A DNA stretch of 64,000 bases from Limnobacter sp. 130 (GCF_902506325.1 NZ_LR732328.1:1299071-1363070), one strand, 5' to 3'. Counted from the first letter of the stretch, positions 33,066 to 42,947 are shown. The notes: generated from the sequence alone by a model not told the origin. Made by a program: numbers and translations.

Positions 33066-34810
33066 ACTACATTCTCCGGGGGCAACAAAGCCTCGAGCAC
33101 CGCAAGGTGATCGGCTTCATGCAAAGGTTTGTCATGGCGAATGCGAAGCATACGTGGAAAACGAACAGCCACGCCACTTTTGTGACGCATGGAACGGGAA
33201 ATGGCTTCAAAGCCCAGCTCAAAAACAAGCACTGGGACCACAGTGCGAACCGGGCCAAACTTGTCCACGGTGTGCTTTCGAATCACGCGATCCACTTCTT
33301 TGAATTCTTCATCGGTCAGGCCCGAATACGCCTTTGCGAACGGCACCAAACGGGGCAAACCACGCGCCACCGTGTCTTCAACTTTTTCACCGTTTGCAAT
33401 CGCCTGCGCCACTTCTTGCGCCTGCGCTGCACTGGCAGGCGGTGTTTCCCACACAGCAAAGGTGTAATCGGTGTACAGGCTGGCACGGCGGCCGTGGCCT
33501 CGCTGCGCATACACCAACACACAGTCTACGGTCATGGGGTCGATTTTCCATTTCCACCACAGGCCGTCTGCCTTGGTGCGGCCAACCCCATAGCGGGAAT
33601 CACAGTGCTTCAACATAAAGCCTTCCACACCCCTGGCGCGGCTTTCTTCCCGAAGCAATTTCAGTTCTTGCCAACTTGCAGCGCACACGCGTTGCGACAA
33701 CAACAAACGCGGCATGAAATTCACAGTGCTTTGTTCATGATGCAAGGCATAAAATTCCTCCAACGCAGTTCTGCGTTGCAGCTGGGTTTGGTTCACTGTG
33801 TTCATTGCGTTCAAGCGAAGCAGGTCGTAAGCCAAAAAAACCACGGGTGAATCTGCCATCAATTTTTTACTGACCACTTTGCGATTCAAGCGCCCCTGCA
33901 AGGCATTGAAGCCTGCGGGCGAACCACCTTGCCACACCAGTATTTCACCGTCCAGAATACAAGCTTCGGGCCAATGTGCGAAGGCTTCCTGCAACTCCGG
34001 AAACTGCTCGCTGACCAACTCCTCGCCGCGCGACCACACCCACACCTGCCCACCCTCTTTCACCACTTGGGCGCGAATTCCGTCGTATTTCCATTCCACC
34101 AACCAGTCCGCAAGCGCTCCCAAATTTTCAGGTTCTTCCTGCAAGGGGTGCGCCAGAAAAAAAGGCAAGGGTTGGCCCAATCGACCAGAATCCTGCCCGG
34201 TGCTGCTTTCATTTGGTGCAGCCAGCAAAGCCTTGAACTGCTCGGCCGTGGGCTGGTTGCTGGCATCGGCAAACCCCATCATGCGGGTGGCCACCAGCTT
34301 GGCATCCAACCCTGAACATTCGGCCAGTGCGCGGGTCACCAACAACTTGGAAACACCCACACGAAAACCACCGCCCACCAGCTTCACAAACAGAAACCGT
34401 TCATTGGCTGCCAGCTCATTCCAGCAGGCTTGCACGGCGACAATCCGTTCTTCATCGGGCAGCGTGCGCAGGGGTAAAATTCGGTGCTGCATCCACCAGG
34501 CCAAGCCTTGCGACTGGCCAGCCAGTGTCGGTGCAATTGGCAACACATGAGCAATCGTTTCAGCCAAATCGCCCACAGCCTGGTAACTTTCTTCAAACAA
34601 CCAGTCGGGCAAACCACTGACCTGCAAAGCCACCTCACGCAAGGTGCGGGTGGGCACGGTGCGCTTGGGTTTGCCACCCGACAAAAAATACACAGCCCAT
34701 GCAGCATCCTCGGCGGGTGCGTGTTCAAAGTAACGGCGCAAAGCCTGCACCTTGTGCAAGGTCGAGGTGGAGCCATCCAGTTCGGCAAACAATTCCGCAA
34801 ACTGCTTCAT
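33062..34810 (-). CDS. ATP-dependent DNA ligase (ligase-associated repair set, LigC-like bacterial type)
   Basis: 582 residues. N-terminal helical DNA-binding domain about 1-210, nucleotidyltransferase domain with the AMP-accepting Lys241 in EWKYDGIRAQ, motif III ILDGEILVW near 288, motif IV EGFMLKH near 400 and motif V/VI GLWWKWKIDP near 418; a C-terminal OB domain follows. ATP ligases of this class join nicked DNA and accompany an Lhr-type helicase, MBL exonuclease and PdeM. It overlaps the exonuclease stop as ATGA and is followed by the DUF429 gene. The helicase and PdeM genes are far away at 13132-16453. Confidence 0.94.
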   Translation of the reverse strand: MKQFAELFAELDGSTSTLHKVQALRRYFEHAPAEDAAWAVYFLSGGKPKRTVPTRTLREVALQVSGLPDWLFEESYQAVGDLAETIAHVLPIAPTLAGQSQGLAWWMQHRILPLRTLPDEERIVAVQACWNELAANERFLFVKLVGGGFRVGVSKLLVTRALAECSGLDAKLVATRMMGFADASNQPTAEQFKALLAAPNESSTGQDSGRLGQPLPFFLAHPLQEEPENLGALADWLVEWKYDGIRAQVVKEGGQVWVWSRGEELVSEQFPELQEAFAHWPEACILDGEILVWQGGSPAGFNALQGRLNRKVVSKKLMADSPVVFLAYDLLRLNAMNTVNQTQLQRRTALEEFYALHHEQSTVNFMPRLLLSQRVCAASWQELKLLREESRARGVEGFMLKHCDSRYGVGRTKADGLWWKWKIDPMTVDCVLVYAQRGHGRRASLYTDYTFAVWETPPASAAQAQEVAQAIANGEKVEDTVARGLPRLVPFAKAYSGLTDEEFKEVDRVIRKHTVDKFGPVRTVVPVLVFELGFEAISRSMRHKSGVAVRFPRMLRIRHDKPLHEADHLAVLEALLPPENVV

Positions 34811-35814
34811 GCGGTGGGCACCTCGCCTTCACCCTCACCACCATATTCAGTGGCAAACGCGCGGGCATTCAATCCCTGTTCCTGCAGCCAGCGCACCATC
34901 ACCTGCACGTAGCCGTGAGTCACAATCACCTGCTCCGCACCAGTGGCACCAATGGCACGCATAAGCCCGGGCCAGTCCGCGTGGTCAGACATCACAAACC
35001 CCCGGTCCACATTGCTGCGTCTGCGCCCGCCACGCAACTGCATCCAGCCCGATGCAAACGCATCGGAATACGCATTGCCAAACCGCTTCATCCAGGCAGC
35101 ACCTTGGGCTGCGGGTGGGGCAATGGCAAGGCAGGTTTTGTAAATCGATTTGTCGAGCACTTCGCTCACGGTGAAAGTATCGGGCAGCTTCACACCTGCA
35201 TCGCGATAGGCTTTGTTCAAGCCCTCGCAAGCGCTGTGGCACACAATGGGACCAATGCTTGAATCCACACCCGCCAGTATTCGCTGCGCCTTGCCAAACG
35301 AATAGCCGTACAACACGCTGGCCTTGCCCTGTGCGGCATTGGCAGCCCACCATGCGTTTATCTCGGCATAAATTTCAGCATCGCTGCGCCAACGGTAAAT
35401 GGGCAAACCAAAGGTGGATTCCGTAATGAAAGTGTTGCACTTCACGGGTTCGAATGCGTCGCAGGTTAAATCAGGGGCTACCTTGTAATCGCCACTGGCC
35501 ACCCACACTTCGCCCTGGTATTCCAAACGGATTTGACACGAACCCAACACATGCCCGGCCGGGTGCAATGAAATTTTGACACCGTTGTGCAGGGTGCTGG
35601 CACCGTAGGGAAGCGTGTCGAGTGAAATGTTGCCCAAGCGGGTGCGCAGCACACCCTCGCCAGGCGCCGCACACAGGTAGTGGTTGTGCCCCACACGGGC
35701 ATGGTCTGCATGCGCATGGGTAATGATTGCACGGTCTACCTTGCGCCACGGGTCGATGTAAAAATCGCCTTGGGGGCAATACAAACCTTCGGGGCGACTC
35801 ACCACCAAATCCAT
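34807..35814 (-). CDS. Ligase-associated DNA damage response exonuclease (MBL fold)
   Basis: 335 residues from ATG 35814, with AAGG nine bases upstream; the TTG at 35823 is less likely. Metallo-beta-lactamase motif HAHADHARVGH near residue 30, GHVLGSCQI near 95, ITESTFGLP-type metal loop near 130 and VMSDHADWPGLM near 285 match the beta-CASP-like nuclease of the ligase-associated set (Artemis/CPSF-like). It is the first gene of the exonuclease-ligase-DUF429 operon. Confidence 0.92.
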   Translation of the reverse strand: MDLVVSRPEGLYCPQGDFYIDPWRKVDRAIITHAHADHARVGHNHYLCAAPGEGVLRTRLGNISLDTLPYGASTLHNGVKISLHPAGHVLGSCQIRLEYQGEVWVASGDYKVAPDLTCDAFEPVKCNTFITESTFGLPIYRWRSDAEIYAEINAWWAANAAQGKASVLYGYSFGKAQRILAGVDSSIGPIVCHSACEGLNKAYRDAGVKLPDTFTVSEVLDKSIYKTCLAIAPPAAQGAAWMKRFGNAYSDAFASGWMQLRGGRRRSNVDRGFVMSDHADWPGLMRAIGATGAEQVIVTHGYVQVMVRWLQEQGLNARAFATEYGGEGEGEVPTA

Positions 35815-35839
35815 GCTGCACAACCTTCAAAATCAACAA

Positions 35840-37192
35840 CTAATACCGGCTGCCAAAACCACCCAGAAAAACAGCCAAGAGCATTAATTTATAACACAGC
35901 CAACTGAACACCCTTTCTTTCAAGGGGCGCTGTGCGTGTTCATGGGCTTGAATTTCCCGGCTGTCATTTTGAATTGATTTCAGTAATTCTTCGCGCAGCG
36001 CGCTTGCAAATTCCCGGTTGTAAACAATCACGTTCGCTTCACGGGCAAACAAACAACTCAAAGGGTCCAGGTTGGACGAACCCACTGTGGCCCAGTTTGA
36101 ATCCACCACCGCCACTTTTGCATGCAAAAAACCGGGCAGGTATTCATATATATCCACGCCAGCGGCCAACAAACTGGAATACAAACTTTGCGTGGCGTAA
36201 TGCTGAAAGCGATACTCCACACGCCCTTGCAGCAACAACTGAACATGCACGCCCCGCGCACGCGCTGCGAGCAAGGCCTTGCGCATTTTACGACCAGGTA
36301 AAAAGTAAGCATTGCTGAGAATGACCGAACGCTGCGCATTGCCAATGGCTTGAACATAGGCGCGTTCGATTCGCCTGCGCAAACGGAAATTGTCGCGCAC
36401 GGCCAGTTGGGCTTTCACTTTGCCAAGCGGTTTGGGTTTGGGCGTAGAGCGCTGGCGCGCCATGGTCTCTTGCAACTGCTCCACCCGGTCTTTCCACCAG
36501 CTTGACCTAAAGGTATCGGTTACCCGCCCACCCGGACCAATTTGCAGCCACAACCACTCCATGTTGTGCCAAACGTCTTGCACCACAGGGCCTTGCAACT
36601 GCACGACAAAGTCATAGCGTGGCCCCAGTGTTTCTTGATCCAGCAAATCGGTGTTTACCACCATGGCCTGTTCTCGCATTCCACCCGATGCGCCCCAAAT
36701 CGGCTTTCTTTTCTGTTGCGCCCGCTCTGTGGCTCTTAACAGTTCGTCGCGTTCCCCTTCGTGGTTCAAGTCATCAATCAGATTGATGCCGCCAACAAAA
36801 GCGATTTCGCTGTCAACCGCAATTATTTTTCGATGCATGCGGCGAAGCCGTTTCGGATTGAGCCTGAACGACATTCTTTCAGGCCGAAAAACGCGAACAT
36901 GCACACCGTGCCGCTGTAAGTCGGGCACCCAGGTGCGTACGCCCTCTTGCCCACCAAAACCATCAAGCACCAAACGCACTTCGACGCCACGCGCTACCGC
37001 CCGGCACATGGCCTGGCAAAAAGCCTCGCCAATTGAATCGTTCGCAAAAATATAGGTTTCAATGCGCACAGAATGTTTTGCACGCTCAATCGCATCAAGC
37101 GCACGCGGAAACAGCTGTTCCCCCCCCACCAGCAATTCAACCGCATTGCCCTCCCGCTCGGGTGCGGCTGCTGGCAACAGGTTCAACACCAT
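35840..37192 (-). CDS. clsB: Cardiolipin synthase B (phospholipase D family)
   Basis: 450 residues from ATG 37192 (GGAG five bases upstream; GTG 37198 is worse spaced). Two HKD motifs: RMHRKIIAVDSEIAFVGG near 120 and FLHAKVAVVDSNWATVGSSN near 355. ClsB forms cardiolipin from phosphatidyl donors at the membrane. It follows the EEP gene directly (TGA at 37183), the same gene pair as ybhP-clsB in E. coli. A hydrophobic C-terminal stretch (WLCYKLMLLAVFLGGFG) could anchor it. Confidence 0.9.
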   Translation of the reverse strand: MVLNLLPAAAPEREGNAVELLVGGEQLFPRALDAIERAKHSVRIETYIFANDSIGEAFCQAMCRAVARGVEVRLVLDGFGGQEGVRTWVPDLQRHGVHVRVFRPERMSFRLNPKRLRRMHRKIIAVDSEIAFVGGINLIDDLNHEGERDELLRATERAQQKRKPIWGASGGMREQAMVVNTDLLDQETLGPRYDFVVQLQGPVVQDVWHNMEWLWLQIGPGGRVTDTFRSSWWKDRVEQLQETMARQRSTPKPKPLGKVKAQLAVRDNFRLRRRIERAYVQAIGNAQRSVILSNAYFLPGRKMRKALLAARARGVHVQLLLQGRVEYRFQHYATQSLYSSLLAAGVDIYEYLPGFLHAKVAVVDSNWATVGSSNLDPLSCLFAREANVIVYNREFASALREELLKSIQNDSREIQAHEHAQRPLKERVFSWLCYKLMLLAVFLGGFGSRY

Positions 37193-37977
37193 GCGCACTC
37201 CAGATCGACCACAAAAGGTGCATGGTCAGACAACTTGGCCCAAGCTGGCCCATGAAGCACCGTGGCCTCGTGCACGTTGAAGCCACGGGCAAATACACGG
37301 TCTAGCCCCAACACGGGGAAGCGACTCGGAAAACTGCCCACCCGGGCCAAGCGATTGTTTTTGTCCAAGGGCATGACTTCCTCGGCCTTCAAACCTTGCT
37401 GCAAAATTGGACCCAGGCGGCGCTGCCAGTCATTGAAGTCGCCTGCCACCACCAAGGGCATGCCCGCAGGTACATGGGTGCCCACATGTTCAATCAGCTT
37501 GCTCGCCTGCCGCACGCGGCTGCGGTACAACAACCCAAAATGCGCCACCATGGCGTGAATGGGGCCTGCGGGCGTTTTAACGCAGCAATGCAACAAACCG
37601 CGTTGCTCCAAACGATGATCGGACACATCCTGATTCAGCATCCACTCAATTTCGTATCGAGACAACAAAGCATTGCCATGATGCCCGTGCGAATACACGG
37701 CATTCATGCCATAGGCAGTGAAATATTGCTGACTTGCATGGCCCAGCAAATCATCGATGGCTGAAGGCGACTGGGCAAGAAACTCGTGCTGCCCACCCTC
37801 GGGCCAGTGTTCAAACTTGCCCGCATGCCGGTCGTGCCGACCTTGCACCTCTTGCAAAAACACCAGGTCGGCATCCATGGCATGGATTTGTTCACGCAAG
37901 GCATGAATGGTCAGGGCAGGTTTTCGCAGGCCCATGACCCCCTTGTGAATGTTGTAGGTCGCAATTCGAAGTCGCAT
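37183..37977 (-). CDS. Endonuclease/exonuclease/phosphatase (EEP) family protein, YbhP-like
   Basis: 264 residues from ATG 37977. EEP motifs: RIATYNIHKGVMGLRK, DLVFLQEVQGRHD near 38, NALLSRYEIEW near 95, MVAHFGLL near 140, VAGDFNDWQRRLG near 175 and LSDHAPFVVDLE at the end. The metal-binding Asn, Glu, Asp-x-Asn and Asp-His are all visible. The family includes nucleases and lipid phosphatases; coupling with clsB suggests membrane-lipid metabolism. The gene ends inside the first codons of clsB. Confidence 0.88.
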   Translation of the reverse strand: MRLRIATYNIHKGVMGLRKPALTIHALREQIHAMDADLVFLQEVQGRHDRHAGKFEHWPEGGQHEFLAQSPSAIDDLLGHASQQYFTAYGMNAVYSHGHHGNALLSRYEIEWMLNQDVSDHRLEQRGLLHCCVKTPAGPIHAMVAHFGLLYRSRVRQASKLIEHVGTHVPAGMPLVVAGDFNDWQRRLGPILQQGLKAEEVMPLDKNNRLARVGSFPSRFPVLGLDRVFARGFNVHEATVLHGPAWAKLSDHAPFVVDLECAWC

Positions 37978-38059
37978 TACATGCAATACCTAGAAAATAA
38001 ATCAGTAAATTACCAAGTCAATTCAAGTCATGTCACAAACACAGGGTATTGCCCCCCAA

Positions 38060-38147
38060 TTAGGGTTACCCCTAAACTCAGTGCGTAAATATTGAAACTC
38101 TTAAAGCAGTTTAAAACCGTTTCTTGCAGCAGCTATATACCGTATAT
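38060..38147. promoter_or_regulatory. Two short dyads upstream of the EEP-clsB operon
   Basis: TTAGGG (38060-38065) / CCCTAA (38070-38075) with a 4-nt loop, and ATATAC (38135-38140) / GTATAT (38142-38147). They lie 85-170 bp before the EEP start in the 195-bp gap after nudB and may be operators for the leftward operon. Confidence 0.35.
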
Positions 38148-38148
38148 G

Positions 38149-38175
38149 AAAAAAGGGGCCCTTCGCGGCCCCTTT
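38149..38175 (-). terminator. Rho-independent terminator after nudB
   Basis: AAAGGGGCC (38152-38160) / GGCCCCTTT (38167-38175) with the stable loop CTTCGC. On the minus strand six U follow (38149-38154 complement). It ends the fmdB-DUF502-aspS-nudB transcripts. Confidence 0.85.
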
Positions 38176-38181
38176 GTATTT

Positions 38182-38691
38182 TCAGCTTCGCTTGCCTTGA
38201 AGCTTCTGGTTCAACTCGAGAATGGCTTGTGCATTGTTGGGTGAAAAGCACCGCTCTGCGGCCTCGTTTGCATTCAACCACGCATACCCCACATGTTCGT
38301 TTGCGGCCAACCGGGGGGTGAAACCATCGGGCACACAGGCCACAAACCAATGCTCAGTGTTGTGGGTCACACCTGCCGGGTAGCGGTGTCGCCAGTGCTC
38401 AAAAATTTCATACTGCAGGCTGTAAGGCCAAGGCCTGAGCAAACCAGGCTTGAGCAACTCGCCCGCATCAGCATCCAGCACCGTGGGAATTGCCGTGGGC
38501 GTGGCCTCAAAGCCGGTTTCTTCTGCCAGTTCACGCACTGCGGCTTGCAGCGGTGATTCATCCGGAAAATCCAGACTGCCGGTCACTGATTGCCAGTACC
38601 CGGCTTTGTCAGCCCGTTCAATCAATAAAAAATCCCCGCGAGGGCTGACCATCACGACCAGCACCGACACAGGGATTTTTTGACCGCTCAA
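38182..38691 (-). CDS. nudB: Dihydroneopterin triphosphate diphosphatase (Nudix hydrolase)
   Basis: 169 residues if TTG 38691 is the start, which gives SGQKIPVSVLVV as first residues like other NudB proteins; the longer frame to 38760 overlaps aspS by 50 bp. Nudix box: AAVRELAEETGFEATP near residue 60, with WQSVTGSLDFPDE before it (the glycine loop). NudB removes pyrophosphate from dihydroneopterin triphosphate in folate synthesis. It follows aspS, as in many Burkholderiales. Confidence 0.88.
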   Translation of the reverse strand: MSGQKIPVSVLVVMVSPRGDFLLIERADKAGYWQSVTGSLDFPDESPLQAAVRELAEETGFEATPTAIPTVLDADAGELLKPGLLRPWPYSLQYEIFEHWRHRYPAGVTHNTEHWFVACVPDGFTPRLAANEHVGYAWLNANEAAERCFSPNNAQAILELNQKLQGKRS

Positions 38692-38710
38692 AGTGCGCTG
38701 CCCTTGGTGA

Positions 38711-40516
38711 TCAAGCCACGTTTTTGGGTTCGGCCTGACGCAGGCGAATGTGCAATTCACGCAACTGCTTTTCGTCCACAGGGCTTGGTGCCTGGGTCAA
38801 CAAACACTGCGCGCGCTGCGTTTTCGGGAACGCGATTACGTCACGAATGCTTTCTGCGCCACTCATCATGGTCACAATGCGATCCAGGCCAAAAGCCAAA
38901 CCACCGTGAGGTGGCGCACCGTATTGCAAGGCATCCAGCAAGAAACCAAACTTGGCGGCCGCTTCTTCTTCGGAAATATTCAAAGCACGGAACACCTTGC
39001 TTTGTACTTTTTCCTTGTGAATACGTACCGAGCCACCGCCCAATTCCCAACCGTTCAGCACCATGTCATAGGCCTTGGCAATGCACTTGCCGGGGTCAGT
39101 GGTCAGGTAGTCCTCGTGGCCGTCTTTCGGGCTGGTAAAGGGGTGGTGACAAGCCACCCAGCGGCCTGCTTCCTCATCCAGTTCAAACATGGGGAAGTCG
39201 ATCACCCACAGTGGTTCCCACCGGCCTTGTACCAAACCTGCTTTCTGGCCAAATTCGCTGTGACCAATCTTCAAGCGAAGCGCACCGATTGCGTCGTTCA
39301 CCACTTTGGCTTTGTCGGCACCGAAGAACAGAATGTCGCCATCGGCGGCACCACTGCGCTTGAGTAATTCATTCAAGGCTGTGTCGTGAATGTTTTTCAC
39401 GATGGGCGATTGCAGGCCGTCACGGCCCTTGGCCAATTCGTTCACCTTGATCCAGGCCAAGCCCTTGGCACCATAAATGCCCACAAACTTGGTGTAGTTG
39501 TCGATTTCAGAGCGAGGAATTTCAGCACCACCTGGCACACGCAAGGCCACCACGCGGCCATTGTCCATGTTGGCCGGGCCGGAGAACACCTTGAAATCGA
39601 CATCTTTCATGATGTCGGTGAGCTCAGTAAACTCCATTTTTACGCGCAGGTCAGGTTTGTCTGAACCAAAACGCGCCATCGCTTCGCTGTAGGGCATCAC
39701 GGGGAAGGGGTTTTGCAATTCCACATCCATGGTTTGCTTGAACACCTTGCGGATCATGTCCTCGAACAGGTCACGAATTTCCTGCTCACCAAGGAATGAA
39801 GTTTCGATGTCCACCTGGGTGAATTCAGGCTGACGATCTGCGCGCAAATCTTCGTCACGGAAGCACTTGGTGATTTGGTAGTAACGGTCGTAACCCGCCA
39901 CCATCAACATTTGCTTGAACAGCTGGGGCGACTGCGGCAAGGCAAAAAACTCGCCAGCGTGCACGCGTGAAGGCACCAGGTAATCGCGCGCGCCTTCAGG
40001 CGTGCTCTTGGTCAGCATGGGGGTTTCAATGTCTACAAAACCCTGTGCGTCAAGGTGGTTGCGAATGGCCATGGCCACTTTGTAACGCAGCATCAGGTTT
40101 TTCTGCATTTGCGGGCGACGCAAATCGAGAACACGGTGCGTAAGGCGCGTGGTCTCTGAAAGATTTTCGTCGTCGAGCTGGAAAGGAGGAGTCACTGATG
40201 CATTCAGAATTTCCAGTCCCTTGCACAACAGTTCCACAGCGCCGCTTTTCAGGTTGCTGTTCTCAGTGCCTTCAGGGCGTGCGCGCACCAAACCTTCCAC
40301 ACGCACACAAAATTCGTTGCGCAGGGTTTCTGCGGTCGCAAATACTTCAGCCAGATCGGGATCGCACACCACCTGCACCAAACCCTCACGGTCACGCAGA
40401 TCAATAAAAATAACACCGCCGTGGTCACGACGACGTTGCACCCAGCCACACAGGGCAATGGTTTGGCCCAAGTAGGCCTGTGACACATTGCCACAATAGT
40501 CAGTACGCATTTTCAT
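38711..40516 (-). CDS. aspS: Aspartyl-tRNA synthetase
   Basis: 601 residues, typical bacterial AspRS length. Anticodon-binding OB domain 1-110 ([21 protein letters not shown]), class II motif 2 [16 protein letters not shown] near 217, bacterial insertion domain about 290-420 and motif 3 [14 protein letters not shown] near 535. It charges tRNA-Asp. The frame opens with ATG at 40516 and again at 40510 (MRTDYCG); the second is the usual N-terminus. It sits downstream of fmdB-DUF502 and upstream of nudB. Confidence 0.97.
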   Translation of the reverse strand: MKMRTDYCGNVSQAYLGQTIALCGWVQRRRDHGGVIFIDLRDREGLVQVVCDPDLAEVFATAETLRNEFCVRVEGLVRARPEGTENSNLKSGAVELLCKGLEILNASVTPPFQLDDENLSETTRLTHRVLDLRRPQMQKNLMLRYKVAMAIRNHLDAQGFVDIETPMLTKSTPEGARDYLVPSRVHAGEFFALPQSPQLFKQMLMVAGYDRYYQITKCFRDEDLRADRQPEFTQVDIETSFLGEQEIRDLFEDMIRKVFKQTMDVELQNPFPVMPYSEAMARFGSDKPDLRVKMEFTELTDIMKDVDFKVFSGPANMDNGRVVALRVPGGAEIPRSEIDNYTKFVGIYGAKGLAWIKVNELAKGRDGLQSPIVKNIHDTALNELLKRSGAADGDILFFGADKAKVVNDAIGALRLKIGHSEFGQKAGLVQGRWEPLWVIDFPMFELDEEAGRWVACHHPFTSPKDGHEDYLTTDPGKCIAKAYDMVLNGWELGGGSVRIHKEKVQSKVFRALNISEEEAAAKFGFLLDALQYGAPPHGGLAFGLDRIVTMMSGAESIRDVIAFPKTQRAQCLLTQAPSPVDEKQLRELHIRLRQAEPKNVA

Positions 40517-40521
40517 GAATG

Positions 40522-41214
40522 TCAGTCTTGTTTAATGGGTTGATCCAACACGTCGTCCGAAGGTGTTACCACCCCCAGCGACACAATGTACTTCAAGGCC
40601 TCGTCCACGGACATGCCAGACGGGCGCAATAGTTTTTCGGGCACCATGATCACGTATCCCGAGGCGGGGCTGGGCGATGTGGGCACATAAACCGACACCA
40701 GCGGGCCTTGATCATTCAGGTTTTCAAGCAGGCTGGGCGGCGGTGTTCCGGTCACGAACCCCAACGCCCAAACTCCGGGGTGCGGGTACGGCACCAGCAC
40801 CGAACGGGTAAATGCCTTGCCAGACGAGCTTAACAGCGTATCGGACACCTGTTTCACGCTGTTGTACACGATTTTGAACAAGGGAATGCGCGACAACACC
40901 CAATCCCCTGCCTTGAATAACCAAGCGCCAAAATAATTGGCCGCCAGCACGCCTGTACCCAACAACACAGCCAGGGTCAGAATGACACCCAAACCCGGAA
41001 TGTGCACACCCAGCCAAACCCTGGGGTGCAGCGCATCGGGCAACAGCATCAGGGTTTGATCCATTAAACCCACCACCAGGGCCAACACCCACAAGGTGAT
41101 GCCCAAGGGCACCCAGATCAACAAACCTGTCAGCAGGTATTTTTTGATGATGTCCGAGTTCAAGACCCGTTCGGGCAACTTGGCTTGTGACTTGGCCGGT
41201 GACTTAGCTGGCAT
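40522..41214 (-). CDS. DUF502 family membrane protein
   Basis: 230 residues from ATG 41214, overlapping the FmdB stop region. It has a lysine-rich N-terminus, TM1 ([20 protein letters not shown]) near 20-45, TM2 near 75-100 ([18 protein letters not shown]), and the DUF502 core [20 protein letters not shown] with TGTPPPS and [18 protein letters not shown]. Function is unknown, but the gene order fmdB-DUF502-aspS is conserved in Burkholderiales. The 263-residue version to 41313 runs into fmdB. Confidence 0.88.
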   Translation of the reverse strand: MPAKSPAKSQAKLPERVLNSDIIKKYLLTGLLIWVPLGITLWVLALVVGLMDQTLMLLPDALHPRVWLGVHIPGLGVILTLAVLLGTGVLAANYFGAWLFKAGDWVLSRIPLFKIVYNSVKQVSDTLLSSSGKAFTRSVLVPYPHPGVWALGFVTGTPPPSLLENLNDQGPLVSVYVPTSPSPASGYVIMVPEKLLRPSGMSVDEALKYIVSLGVVTPSDDVLDQPIKQD

Positions 41215-41491
41215 CGGTACTGGGCGCCGTGGTTGAAGGCGTGCTGGTGCTTGCACCCGCCGCAGTTGTAGACGCTGCCGGCGATGCCGCAGCCGAGGAA
41301 CTTGCGCTGCCACCCCTGAAATCAGTCACATACCAGCCCGAGCCTTTCAATTGAAAGCCTGCTGCAGTCACCTGCTTTGCAAAACTGGCCTGGCCGCAAC
41401 TTGGACACTGGGTCAAAGGTGCATCGCTCAGTTTTTGCAACACGTCTTTTTCGAAGCCACACGCTTCACAGCGATACGCATAAATTGGCAT
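41204..41491 (-). CDS. FmdB family zinc-ribbon protein
   Basis: 95 residues from ATG 41491. MPIYAYRCEACGFEKDVLQK with LTQCPSCGQ gives the two CxxC pairs of the FmdB zinc ribbon; the tail is Ala/Ser/Thr-rich and low complexity. FmdB-type proteins were first described as putative regulators of formamidase; the molecular role here is unknown. It is the first gene of the cluster and overlaps DUF502 by about 11 bp. Confidence 0.9.
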   Translation of the reverse strand: MPIYAYRCEACGFEKDVLQKLSDAPLTQCPSCGQASFAKQVTAAGFQLKGSGWYVTDFRGGSASSSAAASPAASTTAAGASTSTPSTTAPSTDAS

Positions 41492-41577
41492 TTCTGCTAC
41501 ACCCGCAAATACAAACGAAAAACCCCCCATTATAAGATGGAAGGCCGAAGAACTCCAACACCCTGAATTTCAAAGAC

Positions 41578-41608
41578 AAAAAAAGAGCGCTTTTCTTTCG
41601 AAAAGCGC
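41578..41608 (-). terminator. Rho-independent terminator after the desaturase gene
   Basis: GCGCTTTTC (41587-41595) / GAAAAGCGC (41600-41608) with a 4-nt loop; leftward it is followed by a run of seven U (41578-41584 complement). The surrounding 41531-41711 gap holds nothing else convincing. Confidence 0.8.
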
Positions 41609-41711
41609 CCTTCGTGTCGACGGAGTAGGCTGCCCCAATAAGAATTCAGCCAATGACACTAGAACTACGCCGCCCCCCTCTAGCAAAGGGCGGTTTTGGA
41701 TCAACAGGCTC

Positions 41712-42833
41712 TTAGGCGGCCTGGTATCCTGCCTCTTGTTGACCCTGCTCCTTGACGGACCAGCGATTGGCCCGTTTAAAGGTGCCCAGGTCGTTGAATC
41801 GAACACCGTTTTCACGCATGACTTCATGACCCTTCTTGGCTGTCATTTGACGGATGTAGAAGGGATCTCGCACTACAAAGTGGTGAATACCGTGAGTCGA
41901 GCCAAAGTTGAAACAGAACAGGTGGGGAATAATGAACCACTTGCTGTTCAGCACCTGGCACTGCTGTACGAAGTTGCCGTCTTCAATGTCACCGAAATAG
42001 TGCATGTTCGAGCTGATGAAGTTGATCGAGAACGAACGCAACAAGTTGGGGGCGAAAATCAACACAGCAACCGTATTCGCTGTGGCCACCAGTTCAGGCG
42101 TTACAAACGCGGGCCAAGGTACGCTGTAACCAACCGCCCAGGCCGCCGCTTCCACTGCCCAGTAAGCCACATAGGCGTGCCAGCCAATGTAAAAAATCGA
42201 AGCCAGCGGGAAGTTACCAATCGCACCGCGCATCAATGCCTTCAAACGCAAGTGCTTGGGCACCTTCATGATGCGCAACACCACGCTCAGCTCCAAATCC
42301 AGCATCATCAACAAACGCAGGGGGGTGAAACGCTCGCCGTTGGTAATGGCACGCTCTTCCAGATCGGTTTCTGTGCCGGAGTGTTTGTGGTGGTGCAGGT
42401 GCAAGTGGCGGCGCAACCAGGGGTTGATGGTGCTGGGGCGGCAAATCCACACCAGGCTCATCATCAGGTTGTGCATGAACTTGTTCTTGCGGAAATACAT
42501 GTAGTGGATCAGGTCATGTTCCAATTCATGCGTGAAGCTCAAGAAAATCGCAATCACGGGAATGGTCACATACCAGGCCAGCACGCCCTCCAGGTACGCC
42601 CAGCCTGTCAGCACGGCACCGCCCATGGAGAACAACAAAATGGCCATGCCAATGGCATCTTGATGTCGCAAAATCGGGTACTTGGCGCGAATTCGATCGC
42701 CTTCCGCAAGCACCGCGGTCTTGATTGCGGCAATGCGCTTTTGATCTTGCGCATTGATGTTGTTCTGCTTGATTCGTGAACCACCTTCGGCTTTCGCCGG
42801 CTGGCTCATCAGCTTTTCACTCAAACTTGACAT
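41712..42833 (-). CDS. Membrane fatty acid desaturase
   Basis: 373 residues from ATG 42833; the longer frame has no ribosome site. Histidine boxes of the integral-membrane di-iron family: HELEHDLIHY near 125, HLHLHHHKHSG near 165 and HGIHHF near 315, plus four to six hydrophobic segments. These enzymes introduce double bonds or oxidise alkyl chains, using reduced electron donors. A divergent AraC regulator starts 114 bp away, which suggests dedicated control. Whether the substrate is a membrane phospholipid or a free acyl chain cannot be told. Confidence 0.88.
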   Translation of the reverse strand: MSSLSEKLMSQPAKAEGGSRIKQNNINAQDQKRIAAIKTAVLAEGDRIRAKYPILRHQDAIGMAILLFSMGGAVLTGWAYLEGVLAWYVTIPVIAIFLSFTHELEHDLIHYMYFRKNKFMHNLMMSLVWICRPSTINPWLRRHLHLHHHKHSGTETDLEERAITNGERFTPLRLLMMLDLELSVVLRIMKVPKHLRLKALMRGAIGNFPLASIFYIGWHAYVAYWAVEAAAWAVGYSVPWPAFVTPELVATANTVAVLIFAPNLLRSFSINFISSNMHYFGDIEDGNFVQQCQVLNSKWFIIPHLFCFNFGSTHGIHHFVVRDPFYIRQMTAKKGHEVMRENGVRFNDLGTFKRANRWSVKEQGQQEAGYQAA

Positions 42834-42947
42834 ACTCTTGCCTCTTTCTGTTTTGGCTTTTAGTGATTGAAGTATGCTTGGGGTTGCGCAGTAAAGCTTG
42901 TTCTGAAACGCCAAGCCCATGACTTTCGACGCCAAAATAAGCACTCA

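Noticed and set aside
37987-38181. Possible small RNA or gene in the 195-bp gap after nudB
   Set aside because: Only a terminator and two short dyads are seen; no conserved RNA fold or reading frame could be supported.
41736-42779. A 347-codon open frame on the plus strand
   Set aside because: It is antisense to the desaturase gene; Gln/His-rich translation with no motifs.
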